Part shown: positions 36,332 to 45,227 of the stretch, in pieces
Layout: each line of letters begins with the position of its first letter
Position numbering within the stretch: position 1 is the stretch's first letter
Assembly: GCF_002157145.1 (NCBI RefSeq)
Contig: NZ_CP021361.1
Span: forward strand, 2,535,001-2,599,000
Direction of reading: 5' to 3'
Length of the DNA: 64,000 nucleotides
From: Acidovorax carolinensis
GTDB lineage: Bacteria > Pseudomonadota > Gammaproteobacteria > Burkholderiales > Burkholderiaceae_C
Position numbers and translations under genes: made by a program
Notes under the pieces: model-generated
What the model saw: the letters and a program-made list of their open reading frames with translations, nothing else
Told to the model about the DNA's origin: nothing
Databases searched by the model: none

Positions 36332-39055
36332 ATGTTGCTACTGCGTGACGGTCAGGGCCCAGCGCCCGCCATTCATCGCGCCGACTACCAGGCCCCGGCC
36401 TGGTGGATCGACACCGTCGACCTGACGTTCGACCTGGACCCCGCCAAGACCCGCGTGCTCAACAAGATGCGCCTGCGCCGCAACCCCGACGTAGCGGCAC
36501 AGCCGCTGCGCCTGGACGGCGAAGATCTGAACCTGGCGCGCGTCATGGTCAATGGCGGCGGCACCTCGTTCAAGATGGATGGCAACCAGCTGGTGCTGGA
36601 GAACCTGCCCGAAGGCACCGAGCCCTTCGACCTGGAAATCTTCACCACCTGCGCGCCCGCCAAGAACACGCAGCTCATGGGCCTGTATGTGAGCCAGGGC
36701 ACGTTCTTCACGCAGTGCGAGGCCGAGGGCTTTCGGCGCATCACCTACTTCCTGGATCGGCCGGACGTGATGGCCAGCTACACCGTTACGCTGCGTGCCG
36801 ACAAGGCGCTGTACCCGGTGCTGCTCTCCAACGGCAACCTGGTGGACAGCGGCGCCATCGAAGACGGCCGCCACTTCGCCAAGTGGGTCGATCCGCACAA
36901 GAAGCCCTGCTACCTGTTCGCCCTGGTGGCGGGCAAGCTGGTGGCGCGCGAGCAGAAAATCCGCAGCCGCTCGGGCACCGAGCACCTGCTGCAGGTGTAT
37001 GTACGCCCCGGCGACCTGGGCAAGACCGAGCACGCCATGAACTCGCTGATGCACAGCGTGGCCTGGGACGAGGCCCGCTTTGGCCTGCCGCTCGATCTGG
37101 AACGCTTCATGATCGTCGCCACCAGCGACTTCAACATGGGCGCCATGGAGAACAAGGGCCTGAACATCTTCAACACCAAGTACGTTCTGGCCAGCGAAGC
37201 CACCGCCACCGACACCGACTTCGGCAACATCGAAAGCGTGGTGGGCCACGAGTATTTCCACAACTGGACGGGCAACCGCGTAACCTGCCGCGACTGGTTC
37301 CAGCTCTCGCTCAAGGAAGGCCTCACGGTCTTTCGTGACCAGGAGTTCAGCCAGGATCTGGCCGGCAGCCCGTCGGCCCGCGCCGTCAAGCGCATCGAAG
37401 ACGTGCGCGTACTGCGCACCGCGCAGTTCCCCGAGGATGCCGGCCCCATGGCCCACCCGGTGCGGCCTGACAGCTACATCGAGATCAACAACTTCTACAC
37501 CGTCACCATCTACGAAAAGGGTGCCGAGGTGGTGCGCATGATGCACACGCTGGTGGGCCGCGAAGGCTTTGCCAAGGGCATGAAGCTGTATTTCGAACGC
37601 CATGACGGCCAGGCCGTGACCTGCGACGATTTCGCCCAGGCAATCGCCGACGCCAACCCCACCAGCGACCTGGCACGCCTGCTGCCCCAGTTCAAGCGCT
37701 GGTACAGCCAGGCCGGAACGCCCCGCGTGCAGGCAACGGGCCAGTACGAAGCGGCGACCCGCAGCTACACGCTCACGCTCACGCAAAGCTGCGCCCCCAC
37801 GCCCGGCCAGAGCGCCAAGGAGCCGTTCGTCATTCCGGTGGAACTGGGCCTGCTCAGTGCCAACGGGGCCGCCCTGCCCTTGCAGATGGCGGGCGAAAGC
37901 GCCACGGGCGCCGTATCGCGCACCGTGGTGCTTACCGAGCCCACGCAAACGCTCACCTTCGTGCAGGTGGATGCCGAGCCGGTGCCCTCGCTGCTGCGCA
38001 ACTTCAGCGCCCCGGTGGTGCTGGACATCGAGTACTCCGATGCCCAGCTGCTCACGCTGCTGGCGCACGATGCAGACGCCTTCAACCGCTGGGAAGCAGG
38101 CCAGCGACTGGCGCTGCGCACCGCTATCAATGCAATAGCTAATAGCGCTTATGAAACAAGCGCTAGCGGCATTTTTGACCATCAAGTTGTTGGCGCCGAC
38201 TTCATCGAAGCCATGCGCAGCGTGCTGCGCAACCCGGCGCTGGACGCGGCCTTCAAGGAGCTGGTACTCACGCTGCCGTCCGAGACCTACATCGCCGAGC
38301 AACTCGAAGTGGTGGACCCACAGCGCATCCACGCTGTGCGCGAAGCCATGCGCGAACAGTTGGCACTGGCCCTGCAAACCGACTGGGAACGGGCCTGGGA
38401 GCAAAACCAGGACACCGGCGGCTACCGCCCCGACCCGGTCTCGTCGGGCCGCCGCGCCCTGAGTGGCTTGGCGCTGCACATGCTGTGTATCGCTGCCAGG
38501 CGCACCGGCGATGTGGTCTGGCCCGGCAAGGCCTACCAGCGCTTCAAGGTGGCGGCCAACATGACCGACCGCTTCAACGCCCTCACCGCCCTGGTGGCCA
38601 GCGGCAGCGAACTGGCGGCCCCGGCCCTGGCACGCTTTCACGCGCTGTTCAAGGACGAGCCGCTGGTCATCGACAAGTGGTTTGCCCTGCAGGCGGGCGC
38701 GCCCGACCGCGGTGGCAATGTACTGCCCGCCGTGCGCCAGCTCATGCAGCACCCGGACTTCAGCTTGAAGAACCCCAACCGCGCGCGCAGCGTGATCTTC
38801 AGCTACTGCAGCGCCAACCCCGGCGCCTTTCACCGGGCGGACGCGGCCGGCTACGTTTTCTGGAGCGACCGCGTGATCGAACTCGACGCCATCAACCCGC
38901 AGGTCGCCGCACGCCTGGCGCGCGCCCTGGACCGCTGGAAGAAGCTGGCCGAACCCTGGCGCAGCGGCGCCCGTGAGGCCATCGCCCGCGTGGCCGCACG
39001 CCCCGACCTGAGCAACGACGTGCGCGAGGTTGTCACCCGCGCACTGGCTGATTGA
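36332..39055 (+). CDS. pepN: Aminopeptidase N
   Basis: M1-family zinc aminopeptidase of 907 residues; removes N-terminal amino acids from peptides in the cytoplasm. Exopeptidase motif GAMEN (FNMGAMENKG) near residue 270, zinc motif HEYFH with downstream Glu (HEYFHNWTGNRVTCRDW, then LKEGLTVFRDQEF), and the long helical C-terminal domain. AAGGA precedes ATG 36332. Odd: codons near 38122-38180 (residues about 597-617, AINAIANSAYETSASGIFDH) are a copy of the dispersed repeat read in frame, adding roughly 15-20 residues in the region before the C-terminal helical domain. Confidence 0.96.
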   Translation: MLLLRDGQGPAPAIHRADYQAPAWWIDTVDLTFDLDPAKTRVLNKMRLRRNPDVAAQPLRLDGEDLNLARVMVNGGGTSFKMDGNQLVLENLPEGTEPFDLEIFTTCAPAKNTQLMGLYVSQGTFFTQCEAEGFRRITYFLDRPDVMASYTVTLRADKALYPVLLSNGNLVDSGAIEDGRHFAKWVDPHKKPCYLFALVAGKLVAREQKIRSRSGTEHLLQVYVRPGDLGKTEHAMNSLMHSVAWDEARFGLPLDLERFMIVATSDFNMGAMENKGLNIFNTKYVLASEATATDTDFGNIESVVGHEYFHNWTGNRVTCRDWFQLSLKEGLTVFRDQEFSQDLAGSPSARAVKRIEDVRVLRTAQFPEDAGPMAHPVRPDSYIEINNFYTVTIYEKGAEVVRMMHTLVGREGFAKGMKLYFERHDGQAVTCDDFAQAIADANPTSDLARLLPQFKRWYSQAGTPRVQATGQYEAATRSYTLTLTQSCAPTPGQSAKEPFVIPVELGLLSANGAALPLQMAGESATGAVSRTVVLTEPTQTLTFVQVDAEPVPSLLRNFSAPVVLDIEYSDAQLLTLLAHDADAFNRWEAGQRLALRTAINAIANSAYETSASGIFDHQVVGADFIEAMRSVLRNPALDAAFKELVLTLPSETYIAEQLEVVDPQRIHAVREAMREQLALALQTDWERAWEQNQDTGGYRPDPVSSGRRALSGLALHMLCIAARRTGDVVWPGKAYQRFKVAANMTDRFNALTALVASGSELAAPALARFHALFKDEPLVIDKWFALQAGAPDRGGNVLPAVRQLMQHPDFSLKNPNRARSVIFSYCSANPGAFHRADAAGYVFWSDRVIELDAINPQVAARLARALDRWKKLAEPWRSGAREAIARVAARPDLSNDVREVVTRALAD
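38122..38180. repeat. Dispersed short inverted repeat, copy 8, inside pepN
   Basis: GCTATCAATGCAATAGCTAA, TAGCGCTTATGAAACAAGCG and CTAGCGGCATTTTTGA match the intergenic copies. The reading frame stays open through it. Confidence 0.8.
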
Positions 39056-39059
39056 AGTG

Positions 39060-39095
39060 CCCCCTGAGCCGCTTCGCGTCCTCCCCCTCAGGGGG
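39060..39095. terminator. Hairpin after pepN
   Basis: CCCCCTGAG..CTCAGGGGG nine-base stem with a 18-base GC-rich loop, five bases after the stop. No T-run, so either a weak terminator or a REP-like intergenic element. Confidence 0.5.
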
Positions 39096-39213
39096 ACGCC
39101 ACCCTTGGCCCGGCAAAGCCGGCTCCACGGTGGCACTGGCCTGAGACGCGCCAGTTTTAACGGCTTCGCGGAGCGTGCGGCGACATGCTGAATTAATGAA
39201 AGGAAATTTTGAG

Positions 39214-40221
39214 ATGGCAAAAAACATCAGCCTGACCCGCTACCTGGTCGAACAGCAACGCGTGGACGGTCTCATCCCCGGCCAACTGCGCCTGCTGCTT
39301 GAAGTGGTCGCGCGGGCCTGCAAGAGCATCAGCCACGCCGTCAACAAAGGCGCCCTCGGTGGCGTGCTCGGCAGTGCCGGCAGTGAGAACGTGCAGGGCG
39401 AAGTCCAGAAAAAGCTCGACATCATCGCCAACGAGGTGCTGATCGAGGCCAACGAATGGGGCGGCCACCTGGCCGGCATGGCCAGCGAGGAAATGGACGG
39501 CATCTATGTGGTGCCCAACCGCTACCCCAAAGGCGAATACCTGCTGCTGTTCGATCCCCTCGATGGTTCCAGCAACATTGACGTGAACGTGAGCATCGGC
39601 ACCATCTTCAGCGTGCTCAAGATGCCCGAAGACGACCGCGGCGTGGATGAAGGCGACTTCCTGCAGCCTGGCAACCAGCAGGTGGCGGCAGGTTATTGCG
39701 TTTATGGACCACAGACCACGCTGGTGCTCACGGTGGGCGACGGCGTGGCCATGTTCACGCTTGACCGCGAACAGGGCTCGTTCGTGCTGACGCAAGAAAA
39801 TGTGCGCATTCCCGAGGACACCAAAGAATTCGCCATCAACATGAGCAACATGCGCCACTGGGACGAGCCCGTGAAGCGCTACATTGATGAGTGCCTGCAG
39901 GGCAAGGAAGGCCCGCGCGGCAAGGACTTCAACATGCGCTGGATCGCCAGCATGGTGGCCGACGTGCACCGCATCATGACCCGCGGCGGCATCTTCATGT
40001 ACCCCTGGGACAAGCGCGAACCCCACAAGCCCGGCAAGCTGCGCCTGATGTACGAGGCCAACCCCATGGGCTGGCTCATCGAACAAGCTGGCGGCGCCGC
40101 CACCAACGGCAAGCAACGCATCCTGGACATCCAACCCACCCAGTTGCATGAACGCGTCAGCGTGATCCTGGGCTCAAAAAATGAGGTGGACCGCGTGACA
40201 AGCTATCATTCCAAGCTATAA
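39214..40221 (+). CDS. fbp: Fructose-1,6-bisphosphatase class I
   Basis: Gluconeogenic phosphatase, Mg-dependent, cytoplasmic. 335 residues; [20 protein letters not shown] is the metal and phosphate site signature, ASEEMDGIY supplies another metal ligand, and [16 protein letters not shown] is the conserved active-site helix. ATG 39214 ([16 protein letters not shown]) is preferred over an ATG seven codons upstream. The stop codon overlaps the promoter of tRNA-Thr. Confidence 0.96.
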   Translation: MAKNISLTRYLVEQQRVDGLIPGQLRLLLEVVARACKSISHAVNKGALGGVLGSAGSENVQGEVQKKLDIIANEVLIEANEWGGHLAGMASEEMDGIYVVPNRYPKGEYLLLFDPLDGSSNIDVNVSIGTIFSVLKMPEDDRGVDEGDFLQPGNQQVAAGYCVYGPQTTLVLTVGDGVAMFTLDREQGSFVLTQENVRIPEDTKEFAINMSNMRHWDEPVKRYIDECLQGKEGPRGKDFNMRWIASMVADVHRIMTRGGIFMYPWDKREPHKPGKLRLMYEANPMGWLIEQAGGAATNGKQRILDIQPTQLHERVSVILGSKNEVDRVTSYHSKL

Positions 40222-40222
40222 T
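40195..40222 (+). promoter_or_regulatory. Promoter of tRNA-Thr
   Basis: GTGACA, 16-base spacer, TATAAT, inside the last codons of fbp; the tRNA begins 12 bases downstream. Confidence 0.65.
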
Positions 40223-40233
40223 TGCAGGCTTAC

Positions 40234-40309
40234 GCCGGTGTAGCTCAGTCGGTAGAGCAGCTCATTCGTAATGAGAAGGTCGGGTGTTCGATTCATCTCT
40301 CCGGCACCA
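40234..40309 (+). tRNA. tRNA-Thr (CGT), integration site of the adjacent element
   Basis: GCCGGTGTAGCTCAGTCGG start, anticodon loop TTCGTAA (CGT), encoded CCA. One T-T mismatch in the acceptor stem. Its 3' half is repeated exactly at 50900-50948. Confidence 0.96.
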
Positions 40310-40312
40310 AAT
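40264..40312. repeat. attL: 49-bp direct repeat in the tRNA-Thr 3' end
   Basis: Starts ATTCGTAATGAGAAGGTCGG and ends CCGGCACCAAAT; identical over 49 bp to 50900-50948. It keeps the tRNA gene intact after insertion. Confidence 0.93.
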
Positions 40313-40336
40313 TTTGATAATGAAATCAAGCACTTA

Positions 40337-40363
40337 AGCCATCCCACAAGGATGGCTTTTTTG
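40337..40363 (+). terminator. Terminator just inside the element's left end
   Basis: AGCCATCC..GGATGGCT stem and six T; now ends the tRNA-Thr transcript. Confidence 0.8.
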
Positions 40364-40402
40364 TTTCTGGCGTCTGCCAAACACGAAACGAACACAGCAC
40401 GG

Positions 40403-40452
40403 CGCCTTCGTAATGAAAAGGTCGCCAGTTCGAATCCTCTTTCCGGCACCAC
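40403..40452 (+). repeat. Degenerate second copy of the tRNA-Thr 3' half
   Basis: TTCGTAATGAAAAGGTCGCC then AGTTCGAATCCTCTTTCCGG and CACCA resemble the last ~45 bases of tRNA-Thr with several differences. No acceptor 5' half is present, so this is a relic att site and not a gene. Confidence 0.7.
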
Positions 40453-40460
40453 TTGATGTA

Positions 40461-40496
40461 AAAAAGGGCAGCCCACATGGGCTGCCCTTTTTGCTT
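40461..40496. terminator. Perfect bidirectional terminator
   Basis: AAAAAGGGCAGCCCA..TGGGCTGCCCTTTTT, 15-bp stem with a two-base loop. Ends the 40506..40994 gene on the minus strand. Confidence 0.85.
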
Positions 40497-40505
40497 CTAG
40501 TCTAG

Positions 40506-40994
40506 TCAGACCTGCGCCGCCTCCAGAGGCTCAAGGAAGCGCTCGAACTCCACCGTGCGCGCCTTGGAGTACTCCTCCAGTGCGCGTGCGACCAACTCCT
40601 CCGCCTTGCCCCTCGGGTCGTCGCGCAGTTCCTCGCTTCCCCGCCTTGCCGCGTACTCGGTCATGGCGAGGACGAGCCAGTTGCCGCCGAACAGTTCGCG
40701 GAGGTCGAGGTATGCGTCGAGCGACATGAACGGGCAACCGTCGCCGAGCACGAAGTCGGTCGGGTTCGGGTTGGCCTCGTCGTTGTAGGACTCGAACAGG
40801 CGGTCGTTGCCCACCAGGGCGTCGCAGGCTTCGAGCAGGAGGTCTGCGTCGAAGTGATCGCGGCCGCCGCTTACGTGCATGGCCTGCCTGGCTGCGAGCG
40901 CACGGACGCCGGAGGCGTGCTCCAGCTCCAGGCCGAGCACCTCGATCTGGTGCTGGTGAGCGTTGATGGCGTTGGTATCGATCATAGTATTCAT
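40506..40994 (-). CDS. Hypothetical protein of the tRNA-Thr element
   Basis: 162 residues, acidic, no signal peptide or membrane segment. GGAG lies eight bases before ATG 40994 (MNTMIDTNAINAHQ). Rich in Leu/Glu/Asp with a conserved-looking PFMSLDAYLDLRELFGGNW stretch near residue 90. I recognise no family. It stands alone at the left end of the element, followed by a strong terminator, so it is probably expressed from its own promoter in 40995-41100. Confidence 0.7.
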   Translation of the reverse strand: MNTMIDTNAINAHQHQIEVLGLELEHASGVRALAARQAMHVSGGRDHFDADLLLEACDALVGNDRLFESYNDEANPNPTDFVLGDGCPFMSLDAYLDLRELFGGNWLVLAMTEYAARRGSEELRDDPRGKAEELVARALEEYSKARTVEFERFLEPLEAAQV

Positions 40995-41317
40995 GTGAAT
41001 TTCTCCAAAGTTGTCAATCAAGGGTTTGTTGCCGAGGCGTCCCTCAGCACATCGCGATGGAGACAAGTTTGGAGGCTCTGTCTACGAAAAAATATCATCA
41101 TTTGCGTCGGCGTGTGGTCGGCACGCATCGGCCCGAATTCGTTTGTTGACGGCGTGCGCGGGCGCGTGTTCGCGGGACGCCTGATCCTCAATCAGATGGT
41201 CAGATCAGCTAAGCCTCTGATGTGAAAGGTCGTCGCCATAGGCGGCCTTCTTCTTGATACAACCAGGCAACAACCGCGGACTTTCTCTACAACAAAACGC
41301 TCTGCTCGTGTAGGCTC
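40995..41317. other. Gap between divergent element genes
   Basis: About 320 bases, more A/T-rich than the flanks. I see no gene; it must carry the promoters for 40506..40994 (minus) and the probable endonuclease gene (plus). Confidence 0.5.
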
Positions 41318-42373
41318 ATGGATTTGAGTCTCAATGAGCAAGATATGGCATTTATCGACGATATTGCAGCGGCCCACGGGGTTCCCGCAGACAACCTGCT
41401 AGTGCAGTACTTGCTACGAAAAACCCGGGCAGCCGACCGAGGCAGCAAAGCAAGACGGTCCCTTGGGAATCTGTATGCACTTTATGTGCTAGCAGAAGAT
41501 TACTTGGCTGGAAATACCTCCCGCTTTACTGATCTGCTAGCCCGAATGCGCGCGCTGCCTTTTGGGGCAAAGCTGCAAAATCACCCACTCGACAACCGTT
41601 TGAACGATGAATTTTCACGCCAGCTCGGCGTCAATGGAGAGCTGCTTCCTGTCCATGCGGCAGTAGTCGCGGGTCAAAAGGCGAGGACTCTTTCACCGGC
41701 TCTTCTCAGGCACGGAGGCGCAGACCCAACGATGGTTGCGCGCTTTGTGGTCGCAGCAATACAAGCTTATGTTGAGCAGATTACTGCCAACCAGTCGAGT
41801 GCATTGGAAGAAATTCAAGCGATAGAGACCATCGAAGACTTGGGAGAGTTTTTCGACGCGGCATTCGCTGCGAATTCAGATGCTCGCCTATTTGAAATTG
41901 CCTCGTATGTCTTGCTGGCTGAGCACTATCGTGGGAAGGTTGTTTATTTCGGAGACTCTCCAGCAACAGCGAGGGCAACTCCGCTTGAGCTCTTTCGAGC
42001 TGGGAGAACAAATGCAAATGACGGAGGTATTGATTTTGTGCTGCGCCCCCTTGGGAGGATTTTCCAAGTCACTGAGACGCTAGATTTCCGCAAGTATTTT
42101 CTAGATTTTGAGAAGGTTAATCGTTACCCCATATCCTTTGTAATTAAAGTCTATGGAGCTGGCGACGAAGTGAAACAGCGAATCCAGCAGGATGCAGTAC
42201 GATCAGGTCTCTACAGTCCCGCGATGATTTCCGTCTACATGTCGTTGTTTGAAGAGGTGATAACGCTGGATGATCTTCAAGGCGCGGCATCAAGAATTCC
42301 TGATTCCGCGCTTGATCGAGTTAAGGCTCAGCTCTCCTTACAATTCAAGCTGGAGTATGGGCTGCTCGACTAA
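41318..42373 (+). CDS. Probable type II restriction endonuclease, family not recognised
   Basis: 351 residues, soluble. Assignment comes mainly from context: it is convergent with, and overlaps by 36 bases, a YhdJ-like adenine methyltransferase. In the C-terminal third, GRTNANDGGIDFVL and then GRIFQVTETLDFRKYF resemble a PD-(D/E)xK core (Asp in IDFVL, then a beta strand), but the usual E-x-K appears as Q-V-T, so the active site would be atypical. The N-terminal ~200 residues are helical. ATG 41318 has only a weak ribosome binding site. Alternatives: a methylase-associated protein of unknown role. Confidence 0.5.
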   Translation: MDLSLNEQDMAFIDDIAAAHGVPADNLLVQYLLRKTRAADRGSKARRSLGNLYALYVLAEDYLAGNTSRFTDLLARMRALPFGAKLQNHPLDNRLNDEFSRQLGVNGELLPVHAAVVAGQKARTLSPALLRHGGADPTMVARFVVAAIQAYVEQITANQSSALEEIQAIETIEDLGEFFDAAFAANSDARLFEIASYVLLAEHYRGKVVYFGDSPATARATPLELFRAGRTNANDGGIDFVLRPLGRIFQVTETLDFRKYFLDFEKVNRYPISFVIKVYGAGDEVKQRIQQDAVRSGLYSPAMISVYMSLFEEVITLDDLQGAASRIPDSALDRVKAQLSLQFKLEYGLLD

Positions 42374-43282
42374 ATCCTTAGTTCGCTGCTTCTTCGATAG
42401 GTTCTGCGTCTTGCGCACTTTTTGCTTGGCAAGCGCTTCCTCTGAGTAGTCGGACGGAATACCCACGCGGCGCAGACCTATTTTTATGTAGGTCTCGTTG
42501 CGCTCAATGGATATTGATCGCCGGCCAAGGCGTTTTGCCACGGCGCTGGTCGAAAAAGAGCCACCGAAAGGATCAAGCACAATATCGCCTGGATTAGACG
42601 AGGCTTTAATTACTCGCTCAAGCAAGGCCTCTGGTTTCTGAGATGGATGATTCTCGTATTCATCCATCTTGAATCGAACCCGGGCGAAATCCCACACGTT
42701 CCCCGGCACTTTTGTCGTGTTGTAGGGCTGCGGTGGATTTTTTCGATAGTCAATTAAACCTCGCTTTGCACCCGTCTTGGCCTCGACGAGGATGTCCTCC
42801 GTATTAAATGTGTAGGACTTTGGGTTTTTGACCATGTGGAGTATTGGCTCATAGAGGGAGCCGTAGAATTTTCGAGCCTGCATCCCTGAGCTGTCATAGG
42901 ACCAGACAATCCTAGAAAGGATTGCGAACTTAGTCCTACAGTACAAGTCGATGTGAGGCATGTTCTGCGTGGAATTCATCAGATAAAAGGTCCCCTCCGG
43001 CTTTAGAACGCGGTGGCACTCATCCAACCACTTCCAGCACCAATCGAAGTATTCTGACTCTTCAACTTGATCGTGAATTCCGTCGAAATCTTTTCCTATG
43101 TTATAAGGCGGGTCCGCAAAAACTAGATCGACTGACCCCGTCTCGATGGTTTTAAGAACCTCAAGTGCCTCCCCATGATGTATGGTGTGCCCTTCGGCAG
43201 TGTATGATTTCGTCACGAGTAAATGGCTCCAATTTTCTCGGGAAGCAAAGCAAGTTGCGCCTTGTTCTAACAAACTTCCCAC
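42338..43282 (-). CDS. Adenine-specific DNA methyltransferase, YhdJ-like
   Basis: 314-residue N6-adenine methyltransferase. Catalytic DPPY (FADPPYNIGKDFDG) lies near residue 57, before the SAM-binding motif DPFGGS near residue 252, the order of beta-class enzymes. Long near-identical stretches to E. coli YhdJ are visible (RIVWSYDSSGMQARK, LIDYRKNPPQPYN, KVPGNVWDF, DEYENHPSQKPEALL). YhdJ methylates ATGCAT, so this protein may protect the same site. A basic C-terminal extension of about 35 residues follows. Confidence 0.88.
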   Translation of the reverse strand: MGSLLEQGATCFASRENWSHLLVTKSYTAEGHTIHHGEALEVLKTIETGSVDLVFADPPYNIGKDFDGIHDQVEESEYFDWCWKWLDECHRVLKPEGTFYLMNSTQNMPHIDLYCRTKFAILSRIVWSYDSSGMQARKFYGSLYEPILHMVKNPKSYTFNTEDILVEAKTGAKRGLIDYRKNPPQPYNTTKVPGNVWDFARVRFKMDEYENHPSQKPEALLERVIKASSNPGDIVLDPFGGSFSTSAVAKRLGRRSISIERNETYIKIGLRRVGIPSDYSEEALAKQKVRKTQNLSKKQRTKDLVEQPILQLEL

Positions 43283-43328
43283 AATAACGTGATCTTACCG
43301 GCTGGAGCTAGCGAGGTACAGGAACTCG

Positions 43329-43802
43329 CTAGTCGACGGCGGATTGGTGCGAGTCACCGTCCACGCGCTGACGATCAGGCACCGCAGTGCCCTTCTTGCG
43401 CATGTCGTGGGCGTACCACCGGACCGACTTGGCGGATGCCTGCGCGCCCTCGATCTGCGCTTTGACCATCTCGGCAATGACGGCGTGCGGGTAGCCCGCG
43501 GGGTCCATCAGCAGCTCTCGGGCGAGTCGGCCGATGCCCTTGCCGCTGGGCTTCTTCTCGGTCTCTGTCGGGGCCTCGGTCGCTTCGGTGACGTCGGCCT
43601 GCGGCTGTGCGCGCGGCTCGGTCACCTCGGCGGCCTGCGACTGCCCGAACGACGCGACGTCGATGTTCTTGGCCTTGGCTATGGACTCGATTCGGTCGAG
43701 CAGCTTGCCTCGGGTCGCGAAGGTCTTCGGCCCAGCGGCCTTGTCGGCGATCTGGTTGTGCAGGACCAGCAGGTCCTTGGTGCTCATCTCTTGCAGGTTC
43801 AT
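43329..43802 (-). CDS. Hypothetical protein with C-terminal helical domain
   Basis: 157 residues. The N-terminal 45 residues look helical (MNLQEMSTKDLLVLHNQIAD), then comes a Glu/Thr/Ala-rich linker, and a C-terminal block GIGRLARELLMDPAGYPH..VRWYAHDMRKKG. That block recurs as a small conserved domain in phage and plasmid proteins, possibly DNA-binding; this is from memory of sequence style, not a search. Same strand as and 46 bases upstream of the methyltransferase gene. Confidence 0.65.
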   Translation of the reverse strand: MNLQEMSTKDLLVLHNQIADKAAGPKTFATRGKLLDRIESIAKAKNIDVASFGQSQAAEVTEPRAQPQADVTEATEAPTETEKKPSGKGIGRLARELLMDPAGYPHAVIAEMVKAQIEGAQASAKSVRWYAHDMRKKGTAVPDRQRVDGDSHQSAVD

Positions 43803-44017
43803 CTCACGCTCCAGTGGTTGGGTGTGAGTTCATTAAGTCGTGTTCAAGGGGATTCGGGAGCGGGGCCCCCTGAAGAAAATTGGCCCGCTGACTGTCCATC
43901 AGCGGGCCGTGATTCCTAAGCGCATGAAAAAGAAGGGGATGCCTTGTGGGCATCCCCTCCGAAGCACGGCCGGGGCAACCTCGGCCTCTGTTCCGACCCC
44001 GGCCGCTGGCACCAAAC

Positions 44018-44293
44018 TCAGTGCATGAACGCCAAGTGCAGGCGGTCGTAAGGGAGGGCGTCGGCGCGGCGCTTGGTCTCGCGGTCAACGTACAGGTCCA
44101 GCGGGCGCGAGTACGGCACCCCAGCCAGCGCCGCCGCGTCGTCGAAGGTCTCGCAGCCGAAGGGCACGCCCACGCTGGCGGCACGCTCGGCCAGGGCGTC
44201 GATGACCTCGCAGCCGCTGCGCAGGGCGCACGCGAGGCCCGTGAGCGCGAGGGCCACGGGGTGATGCGCGGGGTAGACGGCGTGCTTATTCAT
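44018..44293 (-). CDS. Small hypothetical protein
   Basis: 91 residues, no recognised domain. Its ATG (44293) overlaps the stop of the preceding gene by 8 bases, implying translational coupling and supporting it as real. Two hairpins without genes fill 43803-44017: GGCCCGCTGA..TCAGCGGGCC near 43880 and GGGGATGCC..GGCATCCCC near 43936. Confidence 0.6.
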   Translation of the reverse strand: MNKHAVYPAHHPVALALTGLACALRSGCEVIDALAERAASVGVPFGCETFDDAAALAGVPYSRPLDLYVDRETKRRADALPYDRLHLAFMH

Positions 44294-45002
44294 CGCCGCC
44301 CCCGATCAGGCCGCGGTCGATGGCCTGCTCGCGCAGGGCGAGCTGCACGGTGTTCAGCGGGTTCGACTTGCCCTGGTTCCAGGTGCGGATCGCGACGAGG
44401 ATGCCCTGCAGGCGCGCGTCGCCCAGCTTGATGTACTCCTGCACCTTCAGGTAGTCGTCCAGCTTCATCGCGGCGGCGAGCTCGGCGGGGCCGACCGGGC
44501 GGTCCTTCGACGGCATGCGGTCCAGCAGGCTCAGCAGCGCGGAAGCGAGCGGGATGTTCTGCGTGGCGACGGCGACCTGGGCCATGTGCCCGAGCTCGGC
44601 GGGGCCGGCGTAGGCGAGCTGGTGCAGGTACTCGGTGCGCTTGGGGTCGCCGAGGGCGGCGCGGGCCAGCACCTTGGCGGGGCTGGAGTAGAACTCGCGC
44701 TGCGAGACGAGCTGGGCGTGCGGCGCGCCCGCGTCCTTCAGCAGCTTGTCGAGCTCCTTGGCGGAGTTGTCCTTGATCTGGCGGACGGCGGCCACGGTCT
44801 CGCTCTGCGCGAAGCGGGCCTTGTCGGCGGCGTCGATGCCGGCGGACTTCCAGCGGTTGGCAATCTCTGCCTTGCGCGCGTCGATGTCGGACTGAAGGCG
44901 CTGAATGGCCTTGATGGCGCGGGTGTGGATGGCGTCCAGGTTGGACGCGAGCTCGCCGATCTGTTGCGGGCTGAGCAGCGGGGATACTTGATTCAGGTTC
45001 AT
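44286..45002 (-). CDS. Hypothetical helical protein of the tRNA-Thr element
   Basis: 238 residues, almost wholly helical by composition (MNLNQVSPLLSPQQIGELAS, AIKAIQRLQSDIDARKAEIA), with a likely coiled-coil at residues 25-85. No enzymatic motif. Such proteins in phage-derived modules are often scaffold-like or regulatory, but I cannot assign one. Preceded at about 105 bases by the shared upstream motif at 45108-45144. Confidence 0.65.
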   Translation of the reverse strand: MNLNQVSPLLSPQQIGELASNLDAIHTRAIKAIQRLQSDIDARKAEIANRWKSAGIDAADKARFAQSETVAAVRQIKDNSAKELDKLLKDAGAPHAQLVSQREFYSSPAKVLARAALGDPKRTEYLHQLAYAGPAELGHMAQVAVATQNIPLASALLSLLDRMPSKDRPVGPAELAAAMKLDDYLKVQEYIKLGDARLQGILVAIRTWNQGKSNPLNTVQLALREQAIDRGLIGGGDE

Positions 45003-45107
45003 GGCTCGTTGGCTCCTATGAGGTTGAGGGTCCTCCGGTCGCCTTCGAGCGCGTCCCCAGCCGCGGGGTGGTCATGCGCGCCAATGCGCTGACCGGATGC
45101 TTTCAAT

Positions 45108-45144
45108 GTGTCGTGGTGCGTTGGCCGAGAACGCCATCGTTCTT
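45108..45144 (-). promoter_or_regulatory. Shared upstream motif, copy 1
   Basis: GTGTCGTG, 15 bases, ACGCCATCGTTCTT. The same two blocks with the same spacing occur at 46437-46473; both precede minus-strand genes of the element. Confidence 0.55.
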
Positions 45145-45227
45145 CGGTCGTGTTCATCTGTTCTGCGCCGCCGTCACGGTGGCTTGTGCTTCAAGGGCTT
45201 GGCGTCTCGCCGCCCCCTGATCGAGAG

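Noticed and set aside
36338-39220. 960-codon antisense ORF opposite pepN
   Set aside because: Same shadow effect; PepN GAMEN and HExxH motifs are on the plus strand.
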